From Candidatus Zixiibacteriota bacterium (GTDB taxonomy: Bacteria > Zixibacteria > MSB-5A5 > GN15 > FEB-12), in contig QNAD01000055.1 in assembly GCA_003641345.1 (NCBI GenBank), positions 1 to 9,299 of the forward strand: 9,299 nt of DNA. Reading direction: 5' to 3'. The position numbers and the translations under genes were made by a program. The stretch's first letter is position 1; every line of letters starts with the position of its first letter. The notes below the pieces were generated by a model that had not been told where the DNA came from, ran no database searches, and saw nothing but the letters and a program-made list of their open reading frames with translations. Shown here piece after piece: positions 1-5,542 of the stretch.

Positions 1-1314
1 CGACAGGTTATGGTTGTTCAGACAAGTCCTCAAATTATCAAATTAACCTATGCTGATAAACCGTATAATTCATGGGCAACCGCAGTTTCATTTATAACCG
101 ATTCTGCTGATTTGCCATGTGATACAGTGATGGATTCTTTGGGTAACCTATATGTAATATATACTAATTCTTCCAATAATTTAATTTTCGTAAAACTCAC
201 TTTCACCGATGGTAGCTGGAGTGCCGGAAGCCCGGTTACAGTTTATAATGCTAATGAAGCCAAATTTCCGTCGATCGTTATTGAATCTACTGGTAAACTT
301 TGGGTAGGGTGGACAAAAGTTGATACTGGCACAAGATTTCTATGTGTTAAATCTTCTACTGACGATGGTGCTAATTGGGGGAGTGGACCGGCTGACGATG
401 GTGATGTTATATCCACAGGTGCATTTTCGGTATATTCCAAATTGGTACTTGGCATAAATGATTTATATGCAATCTGGGTTGATTCTGTTTTGTCAATCTC
501 AATGAAATCATATCCGCTTTCGGGAGGGAATTGGTCAACTAAACAATTGATAGGTTCTGGTTCTGAATTAGATAGTAATTTTGATGTTGCTCTTTCACAA
601 GATGGTAAATTGGGCGTTGTCTTTGATGATAATAAATTGTATTACCGCGAGTATGATAGTGCCAATTGGAGTGCGTTGGTTACAATTGATACTGATGAAG
701 GATTTTTGCCACAGCTGTTTTATAAAGAGAATGTTCCTTATGTTATTTATACTGTTTTTGATTCCAGTGAAGAATACCAACTCAAATATGTAAGCCGTAA
801 AAGCGGTATGTTTTCTACGCCGGTTGCTTTGGATGATGCCTCTAAAAAGATTGATGCTGTAATACTCTACGATACAAACTCATCAACTTATGCCGATTTA
901 ACTTCAGAAGCCGCCAGTGTTACTACTGCTGATATCTTTCACTCTGCTTCAAATTCTCTACTGGAAAACGAAGGTGATATTTTATATCTGGGAATGAATA
1001 AACAGTTTCGATATTTGTATGTTAACTTGTTTACTTCCGGAGTTGGAGGAACTGTTAATTATAGTTATTGGGATGGATCAAACTGGAGAGCTTTCACTCC
1101 GGCAAGCGGGAATTTTAATTTTGATTCTTCAGAAAAGAAACTTCTTCTTTGGAATGATTATCTAAGTCTGCCCTATGATTGGCAAAAATCTATTGTGAAC
1201 AGTGCTGATTATTTCTGGATAAAAATTACTGCAACAACAAATTATTCAACCTCACCTATTGGCAGTAAAATAACATCTATAACCGACATTCATGCCTTAA
1301 CAGTTAGGAGGTGA
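1..1314 (+). CDS. Tail-fibre/appendage-like protein with Asp-box (BNR-like) propeller repeats, 5' partial
   Basis: The frame is open to the window edge, so the gene probably starts upstream; the first in-frame ATG is at 10 (434 residues from there). Residues about 35-280 hold several propeller-like blades in which a short 'D..G.L.V.W/Y' strand is followed by a G/A-N/S-W turn (GSW 68-70, ANW 122-123, GNW 173-175, ANW 219-220). There is one good Asp-box, SSTDDGANWG at 115-124. Residues about 305-426 form a second domain (LYLGMNKQFRYLYVNL, then NYSYWDGSNW, then a W-rich stretch with DYFWIKI) of the type I associate with phage tail and receptor-binding proteins. The next gene starts two bases after its stop. 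No catalytic sialidase residues can be argued for, so an appendage or carbohydrate-binding role in a virion is the best inference. A chromosomal exported BNR protein is the alternative, but no signal peptide can be seen because the N-terminus is missing. Confidence 0.6.
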   Translation, partial: RQVMVVQTSPQIIKLTYADKPYNSWATAVSFITDSADLPCDTVMDSLGNLYVIYTNSSNNLIFVKLTFTDGSWSAGSPVTVYNANEAKFPSIVIESTGKLWVGWTKVDTGTRFLCVKSSTDDGANWGSGPADDGDVISTGAFSVYSKLVLGINDLYAIWVDSVLSISMKSYPLSGGNWSTKQLIGSGSELDSNFDVALSQDGKLGVVFDDNKLYYREYDSANWSALVTIDTDEGFLPQLFYKENVPYVIYTVFDSSEEYQLKYVSRKSGMFSTPVALDDASKKIDAVILYDTNSSTYADLTSEAASVTTADIFHSASNSLLENEGDILYLGMNKQFRYLYVNLFTSGVGGTVNYSYWDGSNWRAFTPASGNFNFDSSEKKLLLWNDYLSLPYDWQKSIVNSADYFWIKITATTNYSTSPIGSKITSITDIHALTVRR

Positions 1315-1315
1315 T
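1306..1315 (+). promoter_or_regulatory. Full-length Shine-Dalgarno sequence deciding a TTG start
   Basis: AGGAGGTGAT matches all ten bases expected to pair with the 3' end of 16S rRNA. It overlaps the stop codon (TGA 1312-1314) of the preceding gene and lies five bases (from GGAGG) before TTG 1317-1319. The in-frame GTG at 1311 lies inside this site and so cannot be the start it serves. Confidence 0.75.
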
Positions 1316-1316
1316 T

Positions 1317-2129
1317 TTGTCATATACGAATACAAATCTTGTCAGAAATTATCTGCTTGAGGCATTACCCAGCCAATCGAATATTATGAATCAATCAATA
1401 AAACTTGTTGGTACTGACTATATTTCATTTTTTAAAGGTGCAATAAGCAGTGATGATTTCTATGTGAAATCAGATCAAGCTGTTAATCATATTCGAAAAA
1501 CTCAAAAAGTATTATCAGATACTCATAACTTTTCATCGGTACCGGTTATAGAAGGTTCGATTGTTGTTGCATCTGATAGTTCATTAGGGGCAATTTATAC
1601 TGAGAACAGTGATTATATTATTGATTACACTCAGGGGAATTTGAATATCAAAAGTTCAGGGTTGATTGAGGTAAATCAAAACATAACAATTTGGTATAAA
1701 AATTTTACAATCTATTCTACTAATATTGACTATTTGATAAACTGTGAATTAGGGCAAATTAAAAGAATAGCTTCTGGAAATATTGCCGATGGAGAATCGG
1801 TCTATCTTGATTATTCTCCTGTAAGTGTTGTTTATGATGAAACTATAATCGAAAACGCTGTTGCTTCGGCTAATGGGTTAATTGAAAATGAAGTTGATCC
1901 TTCGGGAAGTTTTGGTTCTGACCGAACATTGCAAACTGCCGCTACATACAAGGCTCTTGAGATTATCTGTCAAGCGGCAGCAGTTCGTGATATGGCTAAA
2001 AGTTATAACAATAATAAAAACGTTTCGGTTTGGATAAAACTTGCAGAGATGTTTCAGAATAATTCCGAGACATTGATAAAAAAATTCAGACCGCCATTCG
2101 AACAATTAAATTCACCTACCCATGGATAA
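1317..2129 (+). CDS. Phage structural-type protein with duplicated beta motif and connector-like C-terminus
   Basis: This is a 270-residue protein with no signal peptide or membrane segment. The start chosen is TTG 1317 because of the perfect Shine-Dalgarno just upstream; an in-frame GTG at 1311 would add two residues but overlaps that site. The middle holds two copies of one motif at about 99-127 and 138-166: DY(I/L)I..., then G.(L/I)....G.I..., then a 'V.(I/L).Y' strand. The last 90 residues are helical, with TLQTAATYKALEIICQAAAVRDMA followed by a basic amphipathic helix, reminiscent of phage head-tail connector or neck proteins. It is tightly coupled to the genes on both sides. A virion neck, tail-completion or baseplate role fits family resemblance and context, but I cannot name a family with certainty; treat as a phage-type protein of unknown exact role. 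Confidence 0.65.
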   Translation: MSYTNTNLVRNYLLEALPSQSNIMNQSIKLVGTDYISFFKGAISSDDFYVKSDQAVNHIRKTQKVLSDTHNFSSVPVIEGSIVVASDSSLGAIYTENSDYIIDYTQGNLNIKSSGLIEVNQNITIWYKNFTIYSTNIDYLINCELGQIKRIASGNIADGESVYLDYSPVSVVYDETIIENAVASANGLIENEVDPSGSFGSDRTLQTAATYKALEIICQAAAVRDMAKSYNNNKNVSVWIKLAEMFQNNSETLIKKFRPPFEQLNSPTHG

Positions 2130-2138
2130 GGAGTAAAA

Positions 2139-2513
2139 ATGAATTCAGGTTTAGAAGCTGTAAAAGCAAAACGAGTGTGGTTTATTCATAATTATTCTAT
2201 CTGGGGTGTTTCACAGGATGCGGAAATTGATTTTCTTGCTGTTGAGTCAGTCGATACTGTTTCAACTATTTTATTTGGGAATCAAGAAATCGGTTCCAGT
2301 TTGCAGGAAGTAGCCTTCGAAAATTTAACTGACCATAGAGGGAATAATTTACCTCAGCAAATAGATTCACCAAAGGTGATTCCTCGTTCACTATCTGGTC
2401 AAAACATATTTATTGTCGGTCAGGAGAGTGATACGCATTTTAAAATTGCACGCAATAGCGATACAACAGAATCAGTTTTATGTGATTTAATGATTATTGA
2501 AATGGGTGCATAA
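2139..2513 (+). CDS. Small phage-type protein of unknown function
   Basis: A 124-residue soluble protein preceded by AAGGAG at 2128-2133, five bases before the ATG, which makes the start secure. It is rich in beta-type sequence. Its ending (KVIPRSLSGQNIFIVG, then SDTHFKIARNSD, then a short hydrophobic strand closing in EMGA) resembles small conserved proteins I associate with phage tail regions, but I do not know an assigned function. It begins nine bases after the upstream gene, and its stop TAA shares one base with the ATG of the next gene (2513), so translation is probably coupled. No catalytic motif, signal peptide or membrane segment is visible. A minor virion or assembly protein is the likeliest role, by position only. 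Confidence 0.6.
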   Translation: MNSGLEAVKAKRVWFIHNYSIWGVSQDAEIDFLAVESVDTVSTILFGNQEIGSSLQEVAFENLTDHRGNNLPQQIDSPKVIPRSLSGQNIFIVGQESDTHFKIARNSDTTESVLCDLMIIEMGA

Positions 2514-2809
2514 TGACAAAAAATAAATTGAGTGAAGTTCAGAATGATAGTAACGATTTGAATTTTCTCGATGATCTGATTGCGATATTTTATAAAAAAT
2601 TAAAAAAACAATTAAACGAAGAAGAAAACCTCAAATTAGGAGACTTTTTGAAAATGGTGGAATTAAGAAGAAAATTAACACCGGATAAAAATTCTCAGAA
2701 AAAGTTCTGGGATTTGTTGGAAAATATCAGAAAACAAACTGCTGAAAATAATATGAAAGAAATTAAAAAGCAAAAATCTAAAACTTCAAATAAATCAAAA
2801 CAAAAATGA
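2513..2809 (+). CDS. Short charged, lysine-rich protein of unknown function
   Basis: A 98-residue, strongly charged protein predicted to be mostly helical. The N-terminal part (about 14-45) is an acidic and leucine-rich helix pair (NFLDDLIAIFYKKLKKQL); the centre carries LGDFLKMVELRRKL; the last 20 residues are nearly all K, S, N and Q and are probably disordered and basic. The start overlaps the preceding stop by one base, and the stop overlaps the following ATG by four bases (ATGA), so it is embedded in the same transcript and translated by coupling. I do not recognise the family. The size, helices and basic tail would fit a small DNA-binding or assembly-chaperone protein, but nothing in the sequence decides this. 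Confidence 0.6.
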   Translation: MTKNKLSEVQNDSNDLNFLDDLIAIFYKKLKKQLNEEENLKLGDFLKMVELRRKLTPDKNSQKKFWDLLENIRKQTAENNMKEIKKQKSKTSNKSKQK

Positions 2810-3564
2810 AAAACCTATTTCTGCTAATTATTGTGATTTTTATTATCAGGCCGATTCTGGGATCTGCTTCCGTTGATACCTTAAAAGATACGTCCGATGT
2901 TTATGATTGTATTATTTATGGTTATGAAGGATGTGTTTCAGAATTAACCGGTGAAAACTGTAAAAGATATAACGGCGGGAACGTTGTTAATTTATCAGTG
3001 GGAAATGCAAGTGTTGGATTAGAATCAAGAATTTTGTTTTCTTTCCCCGGTTGGGATGGTACAATGCCGGACTCAGCTATTTTTGAAATTTATTGCTACC
3101 TTGAAAGTGATAATTATGACCGTAAGATATTTTTGTATCCTATCACCAAACAAATTTACGAGGGTACTGAAAACGGGTATAATATAGGTGGCTATCCAAA
3201 TCCGGATAGTGGTGCCACATGGAATCATGCCTGGCTTGATGTTGGTGATTCCGATTCATTAAATTGGTCATCCTCGGGGGGTGATTATATCTTAACAGTT
3301 GCCTGCACAACAACAATCACAAATAGTAGTCAATATTTTAGATTCAATAATTTTGAAAGAATATTGAATTATTGGGATAGCTCGGATAACAATTATGGAA
3401 TTATTTTGATAAATGAAAATGCTTTCCCTGCAAATGCGTCTGAAAAAACAATCCGTTCATCAGAAGGACCATCTTCAACAATTCCTTTGATGTTAATGTA
3501 TTTTACTGATTCGGTTACTGTCTCAAGACGTCGACCGATAATTAATTTTTCAAAAAATAAGTGA
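2806..3564 (+). CDS. Exported DNRLRE-type beta-sandwich protein
   Basis: A 252-residue protein with a clear Sec signal peptide: KN, then a hydrophobic core LFLLIIVIFII, then a likely cleavage near ILGSAS (about 19-23). There is no lipobox cysteine. The mature part has the landmarks of a DNRLRE domain: an early 'N.GN' stretch with ESRILFSFPGW (73-83), a strand AIFEIYCYLE (91-100), a GATWNHAW block (136-143), a W..GGDY strand, and the ending RSSEG....IPLMLMYF (217-233) in which the Ser-Glu precedes the last strand. In other bacteria this domain sits on secreted or surface proteins and is taken to be an adhesive or carbohydrate-binding module; no enzyme site is seen. Its ATG overlaps the preceding stop by four bases. 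A signal peptide inside a phage-type late cluster is unusual: a moron, or an appendage assembled outside the cell, are both possible. Confidence 0.65.
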   Translation: MKNLFLLIIVIFIIRPILGSASVDTLKDTSDVYDCIIYGYEGCVSELTGENCKRYNGGNVVNLSVGNASVGLESRILFSFPGWDGTMPDSAIFEIYCYLESDNYDRKIFLYPITKQIYEGTENGYNIGGYPNPDSGATWNHAWLDVGDSDSLNWSSSGGDYILTVACTTTITNSSQYFRFNNFERILNYWDSSDNNYGIILINENAFPANASEKTIRSSEGPSSTIPLMLMYFTDSVTVSRRRPIINFSKNK

Positions 3565-3572
3565 AATAATAT

Positions 3573-4718
3573 ATGAAAAAAATATTAGCTTTATTATTGA
3601 TTTTACCATTAACGATTAATGCCATAATAGTTAGAAATAACAGCACTTCACCAACATCGGAAGATTCTTTATCGATTATTTTTTATTCTTTGGATTCATT
3701 GGGCAACTCAACAACTGCTGACTCTGTTTTTGTCTTAGTGGTCAACCCGAATGGAATAATTTCTTGCAAAGATTCTCTTATAATTTCAGATAGTCGTGTT
3801 ACATCGACAAGTATCAGGTCAAAACAGTTTTATTCATTTAAAGAACAGGTTTCAAATTTGGATGGAGACGGACTTGTCGGTCAATATTTCCTTTCAATTC
3901 TTGCCTATAATTCCAATTTGGAACTTTTAACTCCTAATCAATATGATTTTCAGATTATATCATCTAAGTTCTCACAACAATTAGATGCTACCGATGATTC
4001 CGTAATTGTTAAAGGTGGTGTTATTGACTCAAGCATGATTGCATCTTCGATTTGGAACGCTCCCCAATCAAATCATACATCCATAAGTACATTTGGGAAA
4101 TATTTGGATACTGAGATTTCCGGAATTTCATCCGGTTCAGGGATTTATTCAGTCTCAATTTTTGCTTATGACTCATCCGCTAATCAAGTTATCCCCGGTG
4201 TAGGTTTTGCAATTAGAAATCTTGACCAATCAGCATTACTTGCTTTGGGTACGGGTGAAAACAATGGCGAGGTTACGTTTAATTTAAACGCTGATAGTTT
4301 AATTTTGATTCCATCATTATACGGATACATCTTTGATGCTTATGATACAATGGTAGTAACAGGTGCTATGGCTGATACTGTCTTTGGTTATAAGTTCATT
4401 CCGGGCACATCGGGCAATCCATATTTAACCCGCGTATATGGATTTTTATATGACATTAACGGAGTAGCCGAAGTAGGGGAGGAGGTTACCGTTTCATTAA
4501 TCGGGGATGGGGTTAGGTATAATTCTGTAATTCTAACTCCTACTCAAATCTCTACTGTTACTGACACAGTAGGGTATTTTTATTTTGATATAATTCCGTC
4601 AGATTCTCTTCAACCGGAAGGATCAAAATATGAAATTACTATTAATAAAAAGGATGGTTCTATTTTTAGAAAAAGAGTGCAAGTACCATCTCAGGCACTA
4701 TGGTTATTAGATTGGTAA
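3573..4718 (+). CDS. Exported multi-domain Ig-like/regulatory-like appendage protein
   Basis: A 381-residue protein with a short Sec signal peptide (KK, hydrophobic core ILALLLILPLT, likely cleavage after INA at about 17). Three modules follow. Residues 20-130 are a Ser/Asp-rich Ig-like beta domain. After a linker with the block SIWN....HTSISTFGKYL (159-178), a pattern I associate with phage tail proteins, residues about 190-275 form a carboxypeptidase-regulatory-like domain (PGVGFAIRNLD, then GEVTFNL). Residues 285-372 form another (VYGFLYDINGVAEVGEEVTVSL, then TDTVGYFYFDIIPSDSL), which resembles upper-baseplate or appendage modules of phages. The gene starts eight bases after the upstream stop without an obvious Shine-Dalgarno. 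An extracellular binding or structural role is inferred. Combining phage-type modules with a signal peptide is the odd point. Confidence 0.6.
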   Translation: MKKILALLLILPLTINAIIVRNNSTSPTSEDSLSIIFYSLDSLGNSTTADSVFVLVVNPNGIISCKDSLIISDSRVTSTSIRSKQFYSFKEQVSNLDGDGLVGQYFLSILAYNSNLELLTPNQYDFQIISSKFSQQLDATDDSVIVKGGVIDSSMIASSIWNAPQSNHTSISTFGKYLDTEISGISSGSGIYSVSIFAYDSSANQVIPGVGFAIRNLDQSALLALGTGENNGEVTFNLNADSLILIPSLYGYIFDAYDTMVVTGAMADTVFGYKFIPGTSGNPYLTRVYGFLYDINGVAEVGEEVTVSLIGDGVRYNSVILTPTQISTVTDTVGYFYFDIIPSDSLQPEGSKYEITINKKDGSIFRKRVQVPSQALWLLDW

Positions 4719-4736
4719 TTATGAAAGGAAAAATAA

Positions 4737-5042
4737 ATGTTTGATACAATTTTTACAGGAGCCAGTTCATGGTTTTCGCTTATTGGTTCGGCGGCGTTGC
4801 TTCTTGGTTCATTTTTAACTAAAAAGTATATTATCCCTTTTTTGAGTGTAGGGAAACGCAAGCAGTTTGCTCAGTATATTGCATTGATTGCTGATGAAGT
4901 GACCGATGATTTACGAAAAAAATATCCTCAGAATAGTTGGTTGAAGCATCTTGATGAAGCTATTGATGTGCTGGTTGATATTACCGGAGTTGCACATGAT
5001 ATAGCAAGTCGTGCGGTTAATGCCGCCGTCAACAGAAAATAA
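4737..5042 (+). CDS. Small single-TM protein, holin-like
   Basis: A 101-residue protein. AAAGGA at 4724-4729 lies seven bases before the ATG. One membrane segment is visible at about 12-36 (WFSLIGSAALLLGSFL followed by a KK and YIIPFL). It is followed by a basic turn (GKRK) and a cytoplasmic-type helical region with LIADEVTDDLRKKYP and a closing helix rich in Ala and Val ending in NRK. Size, one N-terminal TM helix, helical charged tail and position as the last gene of a phage-like late block fit LLH-type and related holin-like proteins. No adjacent lysin gene is present downstream to support lysis, so a small membrane anchor of other function remains possible. Confidence 0.5.
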   Translation: MFDTIFTGASSWFSLIGSAALLLGSFLTKKYIIPFLSVGKRKQFAQYIALIADEVTDDLRKKYPQNSWLKHLDEAIDVLVDITGVAHDIASRAVNAAVNRK

Positions 5043-5148
5043 AAAAACAGCAAAAAGTAGATACAGTCTTTCTGGTCAAATCAACAAATTTTGAATTCGC
5101 TCAACAAATGTTACCCCTTCGAAAGAGCTTGTTGAAAAACCCGATTCT

Positions 5149-5177
5149 GTCATTGCGAGCGAAGCGAAGCAATCTCA
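5149..5177. repeat. REP-like dispersed repeat (GTCATTGCGAGCGAAG type)
   Basis: The sequence GTCATTGCGAGC-GAAGCGAAGCAATCTCA is of a kind seen dispersed in intergenic regions of many unrelated bacterial genomes. ATTGC (5152-5156) and GCAAT (5169-5173) form the arms of an imperfect palindrome around a GC-GAA-GC centre. When translated it gives the well-known spurious string LRAKRSN. Confidence 0.7.
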
Positions 5178-5224
5178 GTTTTGACCGGAAATACTATCAT
5201 ATAAATCTATCCAATTTTGATTTT

Positions 5225-5248
5225 CAACCCCAAACAAGTTTGAGGTTG
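5225..5248. repeat. 11-bp inverted repeat with AA loop
   Basis: CAACCCCAAAC (5225-5235) faces GTTTGAGGTTG (5238-5248) with one mismatch (C5230 against A5243). On the minus strand that position would be a U-G wobble, so the RNA hairpin would be uninterrupted only if transcribed leftward. Confidence 0.65.
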
Positions 5249-5307
5249 CCACCCGACACCAAATCTGTCATTCCTGCGGACGGGCTTGATAAACCCTCAT
5301 TTCAGTT

Positions 5308-5350
5308 GTGTCGGGTCCTGATTCACCGAAGGTGGATTGTGACCCGACAC
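5308..5350 (+). repeat. Long hairpin A with CTG/TGT internal loop
   Basis: Outer stem GTGTCGGGTC (5308-5317) pairs perfectly with GACCCGACAC (5341-5350). Then CTG (5318-5320) opposes TGT (5338-5340), and the inner stem ATTCACC (5321-5327) pairs with GGTGGAT (5331-5337) with one G-T wobble around a GAA loop. A third arm, ACCCGACAC at 5251-5259, could pair with 5308-5316 instead. No T-run follows, so it is not an obvious terminator. Confidence 0.8.
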
Positions 5351-5371
5351 TTAAGTAGTTGTAATTAAAGA

Positions 5372-5419
5372 GCGGTGGGTCACAAAAATCTGTTTACACA
5401 GATTTTCAGGACCCACCGC
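5372..5419 (-). repeat. Long hairpin B, same architecture in opposite orientation
   Basis: Outer stem GCGGTGGGTC (5372-5381) pairs perfectly with GACCCACCGC (5410-5419); inner stem AAAATCTGT (5385-5393) pairs perfectly with ACAGATTTT (5398-5406). Read on the minus strand, the internal loop is CTG against TGT exactly as in hairpin A, and the loop is GTAA, a GNRA-type tetraloop in RNA. Confidence 0.8.
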
Positions 5420-5542
5420 AACATCTGTGAGACTTTTTCAACATACCCTTTCACAGGAATGACAGTATAAAAAATACAACGACTATCAATATGAGCACAA
5501 AAAAATAACTGACAAACCAATTTTGATTTCGTAACTACTTAT

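Larger units (their letters stand above)
5130..5443. repeat. 10-bp inverted repeat TGTTGAAAAA / TTTTTCAACA spanning the repeat core
   Basis: TGTTGAAAAA at 5130-5139 is matched exactly by TTTTTCAACA at 5434-5443. The pair brackets the REP-like sequence and all three hairpins. The arms are AT-rich, so chance is less strongly excluded than for the 12-bp pair inside. Confidence 0.5.
5265..5465. repeat. 201-bp MITE-like element with 12-bp perfect terminal inverted repeats
   Basis: CTGTCATTCCTG at 5265-5276 and its exact complement CAGGAATGACAG at 5454-5465 enclose two large hairpins. The first eight bases, CTGTCATT, also occur at 5147-5154 at the start of the REP-like sequence, so the left edge could instead be 5147 (a 319-bp element). 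No target-site duplication is obvious at either edge. A non-autonomous mobile element or an enlarged REP cluster is inferred. Confidence 0.5.
5043..5542. other. Non-coding repeat-rich spacer between phage-like and chromosomal genes
   Basis: No credible gene is seen in these 500 bases. The stretch carries a 9-bp direct repeat (TCAACAAAT at 5081-5089 and 5101-5109), a REP-like sequence, three hairpins and two wider inverted repeats, listed separately. Its repeat core (about 5140-5420) looks visibly richer in G and C than the flanks. None of the hairpins is followed by a T-run, so none is a clear intrinsic terminator for the upstream operon. Confidence 0.8.

Noticed and set aside
581..793. 70-codon plus-strand frame with hydrophobic stretches
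   Set aside because: It sits in another frame of the propeller-like protein; the hydrophobic look comes from AT-rich codons.
1878..2105. 75-codon minus-strand open frame
   Set aside because: It is antisense to a well-supported coding gene, with no ribosome site or recognisable protein features. The same holds for other short antisense frames at 243-455, 595-780, 5614-5811 and 6057-6242.
4721..4744. Tiny frame ATG...TGA of seven codons overlapping the holin-like start
   Set aside because: It contains the Shine-Dalgarno of the real gene and is most simply a by-product of it; a leader-peptide role has no support.
5081..5109. TCAACAAAT direct repeats as phage attachment sites
   Set aside because: They are only nine AT-rich bases and 20 bases apart, with no integrase or tRNA nearby; chance is a sufficient explanation.
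5308..5350. Kink-turn RNA motif at the CTGA/GTGA internal loop
   Set aside because: The bulge length and the tandem G-A pairs do not fit the consensus once the GTC/GAC pairs are counted as part of the stem.
5108..5368. 86-codon open frame on plus (MLPLRKSLL...)
   Set aside because: It lies wholly in repeat DNA, its LRAKRSN string is the translation of the REP-like repeat, it crosses hairpin A, and it has no Shine-Dalgarno.
5308..5419. Hairpins A and B as intrinsic terminators of the phage-like operon
   Set aside because: No T-run follows either hairpin on either strand, and both have large internal loops.
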